Origin: Roseateles puraquae
GTDB lineage: Bacteria > Pseudomonadota > Gammaproteobacteria > Burkholderiales > Burkholderiaceae_C
Direction of reading: 5' to 3'
Length of the DNA stretch: 64,000 nt
Assembly: GCF_002205845.1 (NCBI RefSeq)
Contig: NZ_NISI01000020.1
Coordinates: 1 to 64,000, forward strand
The notes under the pieces were generated by a model. The model was not told the DNA's origin. It saw only the letters and a list, made by a program, of their open reading frames with translations, and made no database searches. This document shows, piece by piece, positions 42,754 through 51,443 of this stretch. Both the position numbers and the translations under genes were made by a program. The stretch's first letter is position 1. Each line of letters starts with the position of its first letter.

Positions 42754-43917
42754 TCAGCCGCGCCGCATCACCGCCACGAGGCACAGCATGCCGACCGCCA
42801 GCACCCCGGCGGTCAGCCACAGGGCGGCATCGAAGCTGCCGCTGGCCTCCACCATGCGCCCGGTCAGCGCGGGCGCGCTCACCTGGGCCACCCCGTAGCT
42901 CAACGTGAGCCTTGCCATGGCCTTGCCCGGATTTGCCGGCGAGCGGCGTCCCACCAGGGCCAGCGTCAGGCTGACGATGCCGATGAAGGTGGCGCCGTAC
43001 AGCAGCGCGCCCGCCAGCGCCGGCACCAGCCCCTGCGCCAGCACCGGCAACAGCACACCCACGATCTGCACGCCGTAGGCGATCAGCAGGGCCTGCACGT
43101 CGCCCGTGCGCCGCGCGATGCGGTCCCAGACGAAGACCGCCGGCGTGGCCGCCAGCCCCACCAGCAGCCAGGCCCACGGGCCCTGGCCGGCCAGCAGCGG
43201 CTGCTTCTCGACGATGGCCACCGTGAAAGTGGCGTTGATGACGAAACCCCAGCCGGCGCAGAAATAGGCCGCCACCATCAGCGCCATCCAGCGCCGGCTC
43301 GGCGCCTCGCCGCCCGCTGCCCGCGCCACCGCGGGCGGCACCGGCGGGCGCCAGCGCCAGGCCGGCAGCAGGAAGGCCAGCCCCAGCAGCGCGAAGCCCT
43401 CCCATTGCGCCGCCCAGCCCAGGTCGAGCCGCGTCATGCCCATGGCTCCCACGGCCGACACGACGATGCCAAAGCCCAGCCCGATGAAATACAGCCCCAG
43501 CTCCGGCCGGCGCCCGGCGCGGATCAGCCAGCCCTGGACCAGGCCCGAGCCCAGAAGCATGCCGGCCGCGCCGCACAGGCCACCCAGGTAGCGCGACACC
43601 GCCCACACCCCGAAGGATGTGCTCCAGCCCATCAACGCCGTGATCAGCAGCGCCAGCGGCAGGCCCACCGTGTAGAGCCGATGCCGCCAGGCCGGGCTCT
43701 CGATCCACGACGCCAGCAGCGCGCCGCTCATGTAGCCCGCGTAGTTGATGGCCGCCAGCAGCCCGCCATCGGCCACGCCCAGGCCGGCCTGGGCATGCAT
43801 CTGCGGCAGCAGCGGCGTGTACGCGAAGCGGGCCAGGCCGATGGTGAGCACCAGCGCGCAGATGCCGCCCAGCAGCACCTGCCAGGCCTGCAGCGGCGGA
43901 GCGGTGCGCTGGGGCAT
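42754..43917 (-). CDS. YbfB/YjiJ-family MFS transporter
   Basis: 387 residues, about twelve membrane helices. LTIGLARFAYTPLLPQMHAQ in the first helix-loop is the RFAYxPLLP signature of the YbfB/YjiJ group. GGLCGAAGMLLGSGLVQGWL and the repeat-half GALLYGATFIGIVSLTLALVGRR follow. The start was placed at MPQRTAPPLQAWQVLLGG (ATG 43915-43917). The substrate is unknown. It is divergent from mtfA with about 70 bases between starts. Confidence 0.85.
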   Translation of the reverse strand: MPQRTAPPLQAWQVLLGGICALVLTIGLARFAYTPLLPQMHAQAGLGVADGGLLAAINYAGYMSGALLASWIESPAWRHRLYTVGLPLALLITALMGWSTSFGVWAVSRYLGGLCGAAGMLLGSGLVQGWLIRAGRRPELGLYFIGLGFGIVVSAVGAMGMTRLDLGWAAQWEGFALLGLAFLLPAWRWRPPVPPAVARAAGGEAPSRRWMALMVAAYFCAGWGFVINATFTVAIVEKQPLLAGQGPWAWLLVGLAATPAVFVWDRIARRTGDVQALLIAYGVQIVGVLLPVLAQGLVPALAGALLYGATFIGIVSLTLALVGRRSPANPGKAMARLTLSYGVAQVSAPALTGRMVEASGSFDAALWLTAGVLAVGMLCLVAVMRRG

Positions 43918-43987
43918 GGCACGGTTGTACCAGTTGCGGGGATGACCCTGGCTTGCAAACCGGCGTGGCGCACCCAGTTGAGCGGGC

Positions 43988-44809
43988 ATGGCGCTCTTGA
44001 TCTGCTTCGTTCTCGTGCTGCTGGCAGCGGCCGGCATCGCCCTGTGGCCGCTGTGGGTGAGGCGCCGGCGCGAGCGCATCGCGGCCCGGCCCTTCCCGGC
44101 GGCGTGGCGGCGGCTGCTGCGGCGGCATGTGCCGCTGGTGTCGCGCCTGCCGGCCCGTCAGCAGCTCCGGCTCAAGGCGCTGATGCAGGTCTTTCTGGCC
44201 GAGAAACCCATCATCGGCTGCCGCGGCCTGCGCGTGACCGACGAAGTGCGCGTGACGATCGCGGCCCTGGCCTGCCTGCCGCTGCTGGGCGCCGCGCGGG
44301 GGCTCTACCCTGAATTGCGTCAGGTGCTGGTCTACCCGAGCGCCTTTGTCGTGGACCGGCCGGTGACGGAATCGGGCGGCGTGCTGTCAGACCAGCGCCG
44401 CGTGCTGGCGGGCGAGAGCTGGAGCCAGGGCCAGGTGCTGCTGGCTTGGGATGAAGTGAAGCGCGGCGCGGCCACGCCGGGCGACGGGCGCAACGTGGTC
44501 ATCCACGAGTTCGCCCACCAGCTCGACCAGGCCGGCGGCCCGGCCAACGGCGCCCCTGCGCTGCCCACGGCCGAGGCCTACCGGCGCTGGTCCACCATCA
44601 TGCAAAACGAGTTCGATGCGCTGCGCTGGCGGCTGGCGCGGGGCGAGCCTGGCCTGATCGATGCCTACGCGGCCACCGATCCCGCGGAGTTCTTCGCGGT
44701 GATCAGCGAGCTGTTCTTCGAGCGGCCGATCGAGCTGGCCGCCGGGCATCCGGCGCTGTATGCCGAGCTCAGCGGCTACTACCGCCTGGACCCGGCAAGC
44801 TGGGTCTGA
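43988..44809 (+). CDS. mtfA: Zinc metallopeptidase MtfA (Mlc titration factor family)
   Basis: 273 residues. The zinc motif HEFAH is at residues 173-177 (VVIHEFAHQLDQAGG), with the third ligand in the PAEFFAVISELFFE helix. In E. coli MtfA binds the repressor Mlc and is an aminopeptidase that adjusts glucose PTS expression. Here an extra N-terminal hydrophobic segment (residues 1-23) suggests membrane attachment, as is usual in betaproteobacterial versions. The stop abuts that of the convergent cheZ. Confidence 0.9.
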   Translation: MALLICFVLVLLAAAGIALWPLWVRRRRERIAARPFPAAWRRLLRRHVPLVSRLPARQQLRLKALMQVFLAEKPIIGCRGLRVTDEVRVTIAALACLPLLGAARGLYPELRQVLVYPSAFVVDRPVTESGGVLSDQRRVLAGESWSQGQVLLAWDEVKRGAATPGDGRNVVIHEFAHQLDQAGGPANGAPALPTAEAYRRWSTIMQNEFDALRWRLARGEPGLIDAYAATDPAEFFAVISELFFERPIELAAGHPALYAELSGYYRLDPASWV

Positions 44810-45364
44810 TCAGAAGCCGAGCGACGCGAGCAGGTCGTCGACGTCGTCCTGCTTGAGGGCCTTGTCGGGGGTCTGCACGCCACCCAGCTCCTGCGGCGCC
44901 AGCGGCTCGACCGGGGCGGGCAGCGAGTTCATCAGGTCACGCAGCGGCGGCTCCGCGCGCTCCATCATCTTGCTGACCTTGTTGATGACCTGGCCGGAGA
45001 GATCCTGGAAGTCCTGCGACATCATGATCTCGGTGTGCAGCGACTTCTCGCGGGCGGCAAAGCTCGCGGCATCGGCCGCATAGGCGGCGCACAGCTTCAT
45101 CAGGGCGCGGGCGCGGTCCTGGCTGATGTTGGTCGACAGCGCGAGGCGGTTGAGCGCATCGGACAGCTCGCGGCCCTTCTTGCGCACGGCTTCGGCGTCT
45201 TCCTGGGCGGCTTCGACGAGGTTGAGCACCTTGGTCGCGGCCTGCTCGGTCATGCTGCGCACATAGGCCAGACGCTCGCGCGCGTCGGGCAGTTCGTCCA
45301 CGACGTTGTGCAGGATCTGAGCCGCGTCGGCCCGGATCATGGCCTGGATGGATGCGTCGGACAT
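44810..45364 (-). CDS. cheZ: Chemotaxis phosphatase CheZ
   Basis: 184 residues, dephosphorylates CheY-P. The catalytic segment is D118-F-Q-D-L-S-G-Q125, containing the essential Asp and Gln. Long amphipathic helices flank it, and the C-terminal DDVDDLLASLGF is the CheY-binding peptide. Start MSDASIQAMIRAD at ATG 45362-45364; GAGGGAGTT upstream is a good ribosome site. No other che gene is next to it, unlike the usual cheY-cheZ pair. Confidence 0.92.
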   Translation of the reverse strand: MSDASIQAMIRADAAQILHNVVDELPDARERLAYVRSMTEQAATKVLNLVEAAQEDAEAVRKKGRELSDALNRLALSTNISQDRARALMKLCAAYAADAASFAAREKSLHTEIMMSQDFQDLSGQVINKVSKMMERAEPPLRDLMNSLPAPVEPLAPQELGGVQTPDKALKQDDVDDLLASLGF

Positions 45365-45493
45365 GGAGAACTCCCTCGGTGCAACCCGACACCATCGACG
45401 GGCTCGAAGCAGTTTAGGAGGCTTGCCCGGCCAAGCAAGCACCTGAGACGGGGCTGAACGCGGCCTTTATCACGCCAAGCGCTGCAAACGAAT

Positions 45494-46297
45494 TCAGGCC
45501 TTGCCCAGGGCCTGCTGCACGAGCGTGACTTGTTGCTCACTCAGCCGACCGGCCGCCTGGGCCAGGGCCAGCTGCCGCTGCGCCAGGGCCTGCAGCAGGT
45601 CATCCGCCAGCCCGGCGGCGTCCACCGCGGCCCGGTGGCGGGCAATCACGCCCACATCACCCCGGGCCACCGGCCCGGACACCGCCCCCGGCAGGCCGCG
45701 CGCCAACGCCGTGGCGAGAGCCCCCTGGGTCAGCGGCGCGAGCGCCGGCAAGGCATCGGCGGGCGCCAGGCCAGCCGCCGTCCACAGCGCCTGCGCCTCG
45801 GACAGCACCGCCAGCACGCCGCTGGCGGCCAGGTTGGCCGCCGCGTGGTACGCCGCCCGCGCGCTGGCGCCCATCGGCGTGGGCAGTTGCAGCGGCTGCA
45901 GGCCCAGGTCGACGGCCAGCGCCTGCAGCGCGGGCAGCCACTCGGGCGGCGCCTCGATCCCGACATGCGCGCCCGCCAGCCCCGCCTCACCGGCGAGCAA
46001 CTTCAGCGGGTGAAAACCGGCCGCGGCCGGCGCAGCGGCGAGTGCCGTGAGCGGCGTGGCACCGCTGCAATGCAGCGCGAGCTGACCGGCGCGCCACGGC
46101 AAACCGGCCGCGGTCGCGGCAATCTGGTCATCCGGCACGGTGAGCCAGACCCAGTCGGCCGCCGTGGCGGCCTCGACGGCGGTGAGCTCGCCCGGCCCCG
46201 GCTGCCGGCGACCCACCCGCACCGCGTGGCCGGCCGCCTGCAGGGCCGGCACCAGGGCACGCGCCAGCCGGCCGAAGCCGATCACCGCGTGCGTCAT
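45494..46297 (-). CDS. Rossmann-fold DUF2520 protein
   Basis: 267 residues. MTHAVIGFGRLARALVPAL is an NAD(P)-binding start. LTVPDDQIAATAAGL and ALHCSGATPLTALAA follow in the first domain, and ASARAAYHAAANLAASGVLAV marks the helical DUF2520 domain. The family is annotated as a putative F420- or NADP-dependent oxidoreductase relative and has no proven reaction. The ATG at 46295-46297 precedes the Rossmann strand directly. The next gene on the same strand lies 31 bases upstream. Confidence 0.8.
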   Translation of the reverse strand: MTHAVIGFGRLARALVPALQAAGHAVRVGRRQPGPGELTAVEAATAADWVWLTVPDDQIAATAAGLPWRAGQLALHCSGATPLTALAAAPAAAGFHPLKLLAGEAGLAGAHVGIEAPPEWLPALQALAVDLGLQPLQLPTPMGASARAAYHAAANLAASGVLAVLSEAQALWTAAGLAPADALPALAPLTQGALATALARGLPGAVSGPVARGDVGVIARHRAAVDAAGLADDLLQALAQRQLALAQAAGRLSEQQVTLVQQALGKA

Positions 46298-46328
46298 GCC
46301 CGGCACAGCCCGCGCGCCGCCGTGCCGC

Positions 46329-47102
46329 TCAAGGCTTGACGAACTTGAGCGTCATGCGGTCGCTCTCGCCGATGGCCTGGTACTTGGCGCGGTCCTTGTC
46401 CTTCAGCGCATAGGTGGGCGGCAGCGTCCAGACGCCCTCGGGGTGATCGGCGGTGTCCTTGGGGTTGGCGTTCACCTCGCTGCGGCCCGCCAGCTTGAAG
46501 CCGGCCTTCTCGGCGAACTGGATGACCACCGCCTCGTGCACATAGCCGCTGGCGGCCTTCGGGTCCTGCGGGCGCGAGGCCGGCAGGCGGTGCTCTTCCA
46601 CGCCCAGCACACCGCCCGGCTTCAGGGCCTTGAACGCGGCATCGAACACGGCCTGCGCCTTGCCCTCGCCCATGCTCATCCAGTTGTGCACGTTGCGGAA
46701 GGTCAGCACCACGTCGGCCGTGCCGGCCGGGGCGATCTCGAACAGGCCCTTGTTGGCGTCGAAGGTCGTGAGCTTGACCTTGCTGTACACGCCCATGGAG
46801 TCCATCTTGGCCTTGAAGCGCGCGCTGCCACCTTCGGCCGCATACAACTGGCCCGACTCGCGCAGGTAGGGCGCCAGGATCTCGGTGTACCAGCCGCCGC
46901 CCGGTGCCAGCTCCACCACGGTGTCGGTGGGCTTGACGCCGAAGAAGCTCAGCGTCTCGTAGGGGTGGCGCGCAGCGTCGCGGGCGACGTTGCCCACCAG
47001 GCGGTTGTCGGCGGCGACGGCGGCCTTCAGCGGGTCAGCCGTCTGGGCGGTGGCGCCAAGCGTGGCGGCGAGGGTCAGCGTGGCGATGAGCCAAGTCTTC
47101 AT
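46329..47102 (-). CDS. Exported class I SAM-dependent methyltransferase-like protein
   Basis: 257 residues. It starts with a Sec signal (MKTWLIATLTLAATLGATAQ) yet carries a methyltransferase fold: motif I VVELAPGGGWYTEIL, then VLTFRNVHNWMSMG and LKPGGVLGVEEHRLP. Location in the periplasm is odd because SAM is thought to be cytosolic. The family of such exported proteins occurs across proteobacteria, with no function known to me. DTVVELAPGGG keeps the SAM-binding glycines, so loss of function is not evident. Confidence 0.82.
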   Translation of the reverse strand: MKTWLIATLTLAATLGATAQTADPLKAAVAADNRLVGNVARDAARHPYETLSFFGVKPTDTVVELAPGGGWYTEILAPYLRESGQLYAAEGGSARFKAKMDSMGVYSKVKLTTFDANKGLFEIAPAGTADVVLTFRNVHNWMSMGEGKAQAVFDAAFKALKPGGVLGVEEHRLPASRPQDPKAASGYVHEAVVIQFAEKAGFKLAGRSEVNANPKDTADHPEGVWTLPPTYALKDKDRAKYQAIGESDRMTLKFVKP

Positions 47103-47160
47103 GGGTGTGTCTCCTTGTGGGGCCCGCGAGTATCAGCCGGCCCGCAAACCCTGTCGAAGG

Positions 47161-47763
47161 TCAGGCCAAGCCCGAGGCCAAGGTGTGCAGCAAGGTCGTG
47201 ACCACGGCGATGGGCAGCGGCAGCCCGAGCAGCGTGCCGGCCACGTAGTGCCGCAGCCGCACGCCTGACAGCGCCAGCGCGTAGTTCAGCGCCGGCACGG
47301 AATGGAACACCAGCCGCAGCAGCACCACGCTGCGCAGCGGATGCCGGTCCAGCTGCGCCAACAGGCGGCGCGCGAGGCGGTTGTCCAGGCCGCGCAGCGC
47401 ATCTGCGCCGAGCAGGCGCACCACGACGAAGGTCACGGTGCAGGCAATGCAGGCGGCCACATAGGTGCTCAGCGCCCCCCAGACCGGCCCCAGCGTGAGC
47501 ACGGCCGCCAGCAGGAAGAAGCCCCCCGGCACATGCACCAGATTCGCCAGCACGAAAAGCCCCGTGAAGGTCGCAAAGCCCCAGAGCCGGTGCTCCGCGA
47601 ACGCCCGCCGCGCGGCCTCCAGGCTGAGTTGCTCGCGCAGGCCGCTGATCTCCAGCAGCGCCCACATCAGCCCCACGAAACCGACCACCGCCAGCCAGCG
47701 CCCCAGGCGCAGCCAGCGCCGGTGCGGCGCAGGGTGCTCAGGCTCGGGGTCGGGCGATGTCAA
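47161..47763 (-). CDS. TVP38/TMEM64 (DedA-like) membrane protein
   Basis: About 200 residues with five or six membrane helices. FVLANLVHVPGGFFLLAAVLTLGPVWGAL contains the family P-G-F...G..G..W motif, and LRLVFHSVPALNYALALSGV is the conserved second half. The group is related to DedA lipid scramblases. The start is uncertain: TTG at 47761-47763 overlaps the phosphatase stop (TTGA), which would couple their translation. No later ATG keeps the first helix. Confidence 0.75.
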   Translation of the reverse strand: MTSPDPEPEHPAPHRRWLRLGRWLAVVGFVGLMWALLEISGLREQLSLEAARRAFAEHRLWGFATFTGLFVLANLVHVPGGFFLLAAVLTLGPVWGALSTYVAACIACTVTFVVVRLLGADALRGLDNRLARRLLAQLDRHPLRSVVLLRLVFHSVPALNYALALSGVRLRHYVAGTLLGLPLPIAVVTTLLHTLASGLA

Positions 47764-49790
47764 CGGCGGGGCTTGGGAGGCTTGCGGGCCCCCGAAGTAT
47801 CCGCGGGCGCCACCACGCCCTTGACGGCCGCCTGGGCGAGCTTGAAGAACACATCCGTGTTGTCGATCACGCCGGTGAAGGCCAGCGCGCCGGGGCCATA
47901 GGCCGACAGCGGCACATCGGTGGCGGTGTGCACCGCCTGCTCGCCAGGCACCTGGCCGGTGACGAGGTACTCGCCCAGCGCATCGTCGCGCTCCATCGCG
48001 TTGGCGGGGTACCACTTCAGCGGCGCCTCGGTCGCGAAGGGCTGCTGGCCATCGCGCTGGGGCGTCTTCTTGGTGCGCCAGTCTTCATGACGGTCGGCGT
48101 TGGCGCCGTAGCCCACCAGCAGGCGGTAGTCGATGTCGGTCGTCTCGGGGTAGCCGTCGGCGGCCAGGCGGTAGCGCGGGAAGCCCGCCTTCTCGTAGGC
48201 GCCCACCACCGCATTGCGCAGGTTGGCCACGCCCTTCTTGGCGGCCAGGTCGACCAGCGCCTTGTCGGTGACCATGGAGCCGCCGATGAGTGCGGCGCCG
48301 GAGCATTCATGGTCGGCCGTCACGATGACCAGGGTGTCGCCCTGCTCGGCCGCGAAGTCCTGCGCCACGCGCACGGCGCGGTCGAACTCCAGCGTGTCGA
48401 GCATCCAGCGCTCGGTGTCCATCGCGTGGGCCTGCTTGTCGATGGACGCGCCCTCCACCATCAGCACAAAGCCCTTGGGCGCGCGCTTGAGCACGGCCAG
48501 CGCCTTGGCAGCCATCTCGTCGAGCATGGGCTGGTCGGGCAGGCCGAAGTCGTCCACCACGCTGGCGCCGCCCAGGCCATTGCGGTCGCTGCCGCGGCGG
48601 CCGTTGATCTTGTCCAGGGCCACGTTCATGTTGGAGAAGGCGAACAGGCCGAGCAGCGGCTTGGCGGTGTCGGCGCGATCCAGGTCGGTCTTGGTGGCGG
48701 CGTAGCTGAAGCCGGCCGACTGGAACTCGCGGATCAAGTCGCGGCCCTTGTCCATCGCGCCGGGTGCGGCCCCCCAGCGCTTGACGATCTCGGCCGTGTG
48801 CGCCTCGGTGGCCGAGAAGGCGTAGTCGTTGCTGTCGGTGCGCGCCGAGCCGGGCGTGCCAGCGGGCAGGAACCACTTGCGGCCGCCGCCCATCAGCACG
48901 GTCAGGCCCGTGCGGCTGCGGTCGTCGAAGAACTGGTCGACGATGCCGGTGCCCGCGCCGCGGTTGCTGGTGTGCACCGCATTGCCGGCGGGCGTGGCGT
49001 CGAACACGTCGGCCGTGGTGACGATGCCCAGCTGCTTGCCCTGGGTGCGGTGCAAGTATTCGCTGAGGTACTCGATGCGCGGGTTGTCGAAGGCATCCAC
49101 CGTATCGTCCGGGAAGACGCCTTCCTCGTTGTTGTTGTTCTTGTTGCCGCTCACGTAGGCGGTCATGCCGGGCGCGGAGTCGGTGACGATGCTGTTGAGC
49201 GACGCCGTCTTGACCAGCGCGGTCGCGGTGAAGCTGTCCATGGCCAGCGGCTCGACAGCCTTGCCCTGGGCGTAGCCGTGCACGATGCGGGCCGCGGTGC
49301 GCTGCGAGGCGCCCATGCCATCGCCCAGCAGGATGATCACGTTCTTGACCTTGGGGCCGAGCGCGGCCGCGAAGGGCACGATCTCGAAGTTGCCCTTGGC
49401 CACCACTTGCTGCCCATCGGCCTGCGTGGCCTCGACGCGGAACTCATGCCGGCCCGCGGCTTCGCTGGACACCGCGCGCACCGTGGCGATGGCGGTCTCG
49501 GGCGCCAGGCCCTTCACGCAGCCGCTGGCGCAGTCGCGCAGCGCCACCGTGGCCGCCACCGGCTTGCCGTCGATGAAGAAGCGCGCGGCGGTGATCTTCT
49601 GGCCGGCGTCAGGCTTGACGGTAGCCTGCAGATCGAAGCGCTGGCCCGGCAGGAAGCGCGCGACGACGGGGTCGGCGCGGCCGCTGCTGAAGAGCTCGCT
49701 GGGCGGTGTCAGGCGGCTGACGGTGGGCGCGGCGTGGGCACTGGCGGCCAGGGTGGCGACCAGCAGGAGCGTGTGGAGGTGGAGCTTCAT
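47760..49790 (-). CDS. Alkaline phosphatase (PhoA superfamily), large exported form
   Basis: 676 residues with a Sec signal (MKLHLHTLLLVATLAASAHA). Residues about 25-140 form an extra N-terminal beta domain with a cysteine pair (DCASGC). The catalytic domain has NVIILLGDGMG (156-160 metal Asp), the nucleophile D204-S205-A206 (VTDSAPGMTAY), EGASIDKQAHAMD and TADHECSGAALIGG. It hydrolyses phosphomonoesters in the periplasm. It follows a small secreted protein gene by nine bases and precedes the TVP38 gene. A weak Pho box in front of the operon suggests phosphate-starvation control. Confidence 0.93.
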   Translation of the reverse strand: MKLHLHTLLLVATLAASAHAAPTVSRLTPPSELFSSGRADPVVARFLPGQRFDLQATVKPDAGQKITAARFFIDGKPVAATVALRDCASGCVKGLAPETAIATVRAVSSEAAGRHEFRVEATQADGQQVVAKGNFEIVPFAAALGPKVKNVIILLGDGMGASQRTAARIVHGYAQGKAVEPLAMDSFTATALVKTASLNSIVTDSAPGMTAYVSGNKNNNNEEGVFPDDTVDAFDNPRIEYLSEYLHRTQGKQLGIVTTADVFDATPAGNAVHTSNRGAGTGIVDQFFDDRSRTGLTVLMGGGRKWFLPAGTPGSARTDSNDYAFSATEAHTAEIVKRWGAAPGAMDKGRDLIREFQSAGFSYAATKTDLDRADTAKPLLGLFAFSNMNVALDKINGRRGSDRNGLGGASVVDDFGLPDQPMLDEMAAKALAVLKRAPKGFVLMVEGASIDKQAHAMDTERWMLDTLEFDRAVRVAQDFAAEQGDTLVIVTADHECSGAALIGGSMVTDKALVDLAAKKGVANLRNAVVGAYEKAGFPRYRLAADGYPETTDIDYRLLVGYGANADRHEDWRTKKTPQRDGQQPFATEAPLKWYPANAMERDDALGEYLVTGQVPGEQAVHTATDVPLSAYGPGALAFTGVIDNTDVFFKLAQAAVKGVVAPADTSGARKPPKPRR

Positions 49791-49798
49791 GCGAGCTT

Positions 49799-50284
49799 TC
49801 AGTGAGAGTGCGAGACCGCCGGCGAAGCAGCAGATTCGAGCGCGTTGGCCGTGAGCTGCAGGCGCAGCCAGGACACACGCCCGGGCTCGACCTCGGCCGG
49901 CCCGTAATCCAGCCGCCCCTGCAGCACCAGCGCGCCGGGGCGGAAGGCGACCAGGCGCTCCCGCTGGCCTTCCGGCAGCAGCACGGTGACGGTGGTGGCG
50001 GGCAGGTCGTCGGCCTCGCCGTCGGCGTGCTCCGCCATGGTCACCGGGCGGGGCGTGAAAAGGAACTGACCGGCCTGTGGCTGCTCACGCTGGACCATGT
50101 AGCCCACCAGCCGCACCGGCTTGCCCTGAGCCGCCAGCAGTTGGGGCGTGGGCTGCAGGCCCAGGGGCCCGATGGGGCGAGCGAAAAAGTCGCCGAACGA
50201 CAGCGTCAGGGGCGCTTCATCCGCCTGCGCAGGCAGCGCGGCCAGGCCGCTGAGCAGGGCAAGCAGGGCGAGAGTGAGCTTCAT
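49799..50284 (-). CDS. Small exported protein, DUF3299-like
   Basis: 161 residues from ATG 50282-50284. Sec signal MKLTLALLALLSGLAALPAQ. The mature part has the short pattern KPVRLVGYMVQRE that resembles the VxLxGYM segment of DUF3299 proteins, followed by FLFTPRPVTMAEHADGEADD and a C-terminal His-rich end (SHSH). It may bind a metal or help the phosphatase that follows; this is inference. It is the first gene of the phosphatase operon. Confidence 0.68.
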   Translation of the reverse strand: MKLTLALLALLSGLAALPAQADEAPLTLSFGDFFARPIGPLGLQPTPQLLAAQGKPVRLVGYMVQREQPQAGQFLFTPRPVTMAEHADGEADDLPATTVTVLLPEGQRERLVAFRPGALVLQGRLDYGPAEVEPGRVSWLRLQLTANALESAASPAVSHSH

Positions 50285-50329
50285 GCCGGGGGCGAGAGTC
50301 AGGACAACCGACCATGCTGCCCGGCCTGC

Positions 50330-50347
50330 ATGAAAAACCTGTGACGG
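50330..50347 (-). promoter_or_regulatory. Weak Pho box upstream of the phosphatase operon
   Basis: On the minus strand CCGTCAC (50347-50341), AGGT, TTTTCAT (50336-50330) reads as two imperfect CTGTCAT units with an 11-base period (five of seven matches each). It lies about 46 bases before the first gene of the alkaline phosphatase operon, the place where PhoB would bind. Confidence 0.35.
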
Positions 50348-50365
50348 CGCCAACCCTGTGCCGGA

Positions 50366-50402
50366 AAAGAAAAACCCTTCGGCCGGCGAGCGCCCGAAGG
50401 GT
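50366..50402 (-). terminator. Intrinsic terminator of the 50505-50920 gene pair
   Basis: On the minus strand ACCCTTCGG (50102-type arm at 50402-50394) pairs perfectly with CCGAAGGGT (50082-type arm at 50382-50374) around an 11-base loop, followed by TTTTTCTTTT. This 9-bp stem with its T tract is the clearest classical terminator in the window. It insulates the phosphatase operon from the small genes upstream. Confidence 0.8.
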
Positions 50403-50504
50403 GAATTCCGCCCGAGCAACGGGAGGAGGAGACAAGCCGCCACCTTATCCCGAGGCAGGCCGCGCGACCGATCAACTTGCTGACCGATGGCAGCGCCGAC
50501 CCCG

Positions 50505-50735
50505 TCAGCGCCGCTCCCACATCGCGACCGTGTCCGGCCAGGCGGCGTCGCCTGCCGGCGCGGCAGCCGGGGGCGGCGCCGGTCGGGGGGCTTCAGGCGC
50601 GAAGGCCAGCTCGAAGCGCACCGCCTGGGCAGCCCGGCGGCGACGGCTGCGCGCCTGGGTCTTGAGCGCATGCTCGACGAACCAGCGCGGCATGCGCTGC
50701 AGCAGCGCGTCGAAACCGGAAGCGGGGGGCTTCAC
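50505..50735 (-). CDS. Small basic protein, hypothetical
   Basis: 76 residues from GTG 50733-50735, which overlaps the stop of the upstream gene (GTGA). FDALLQRMPRWFVEHALKTQ and an Arg-rich stretch (ARSRRRRAA) lead to a Pro/Ala-rich tail. I do not recognise the family. Coupling to the upstream ORF and the terminator after it support a real two-gene unit. Confidence 0.5.
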   Translation of the reverse strand: MKPPASGFDALLQRMPRWFVEHALKTQARSRRRRAAQAVRFELAFAPEAPRPAPPPAAAPAGDAAWPDTVAMWERR

Positions 50736-50920
50736 AGCACCGTCCGGCGGATGTCGATCTCGGTGTCCTCCCAGGACTCGGCCTCGGGCTTGGGGCAGAC
50801 CACCAACTGCCGGGTGGCCTGGGCCTCCCATTCGCGCAACTGGCGCAGGCTCAGGCTCAGCACCGCAGCGCTGGCGTAGGGCGGGCCCTCGGCGGGCGGC
50901 GGAAAGGTGGGCGTGTCCAT
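50732..50920 (-). CDS. Small acidic protein, hypothetical
   Basis: 62 residues from ATG 50918-50920: MDTPTFPPPAEGPPYASAAV, then a helix LSLRQLREWEAQATRQLVV and an acidic end WEDTEIDIRR. No signal or membrane segment and no known domain. It overlaps the next small gene by four bases. The pair may form a small complex of one acidic and one basic partner; that is a guess. Confidence 0.5.
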   Translation of the reverse strand: MDTPTFPPPAEGPPYASAAVLSLSLRQLREWEAQATRQLVVCPKPEAESWEDTEIDIRRTVL

Positions 50921-51146
50921 GGCGGCTCCTGGGCAATGACGACAGTGGCCTCAGTCTCGGCCGCGCCGGCCCCGCCGGGCATCGCCCGGAGGGGGGTGAC
51001 GGCAGGGGATGCCGAGTCAACCTCCCCCTCACCACCCCCCAAAAGTGGGATGCCCTCCCCCAGGTTCCCCGTTCAGGGCGATGGCCCGCGTGCCGCTGAC
51101 TCCCGACACTGACCTCCATCGACAGCCCCCCACCCCGGAGCCCGCC

Positions 51147-51431
51147 ATGCAAGCCACCACGACCGTTGCCGCCCACCGCGCCCTGCAGTTCCCCGGCCTG
51201 TTCGGCCGCACGGCCCGCCCGGCAGACAAGCTGCAGCCCATCCAGCGCAACGTGGCCCCGACCTATGCCAACCAGGTGCGCGACAGCATCCTGCGCTGCA
51301 GCCGCCAGATGAGCGGCGCGCAGTCTCACCAGCAGCGGGTGCGCTTCCTGTCGGGCGTGGAGGTCAGCGAGATCAGCATGGACGACTGGGCCCACGTGAA
51401 CGAGAACTTCCGGCCGGTCTGGCTGGGCTGA
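51147..51431 (+). CDS. Small soluble protein, hypothetical
   Basis: 94 residues from ATG 51147 (upstream in-frame starts give a Pro-rich extension that looks non-coding). Features: QFPGLFGRTARPADKLQPIQ, then NQVRDSILRCSRQMSGAQSH and SGVEVSEISMDDWAHVNENF. The C-terminal half looks like a compact helical domain. Family not recognised. It precedes the GTTCA repeat box and the P-type ATPase gene. The 226 bases before it (50921-51146) hold no other gene. Confidence 0.5.
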   Translation: MQATTTVAAHRALQFPGLFGRTARPADKLQPIQRNVAPTYANQVRDSILRCSRQMSGAQSHQQRVRFLSGVEVSEISMDDWAHVNENFRPVWLG

Positions 51432-51443
51432 CACGCGACGGCT

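Noticed and set aside
45365-45480. A sigma-28-like promoter before cheZ (TAAA then GTCGATGG)
   Set aside because: The spacer is 13 bases and the -10 part matches in five of eight positions, too weak to list.
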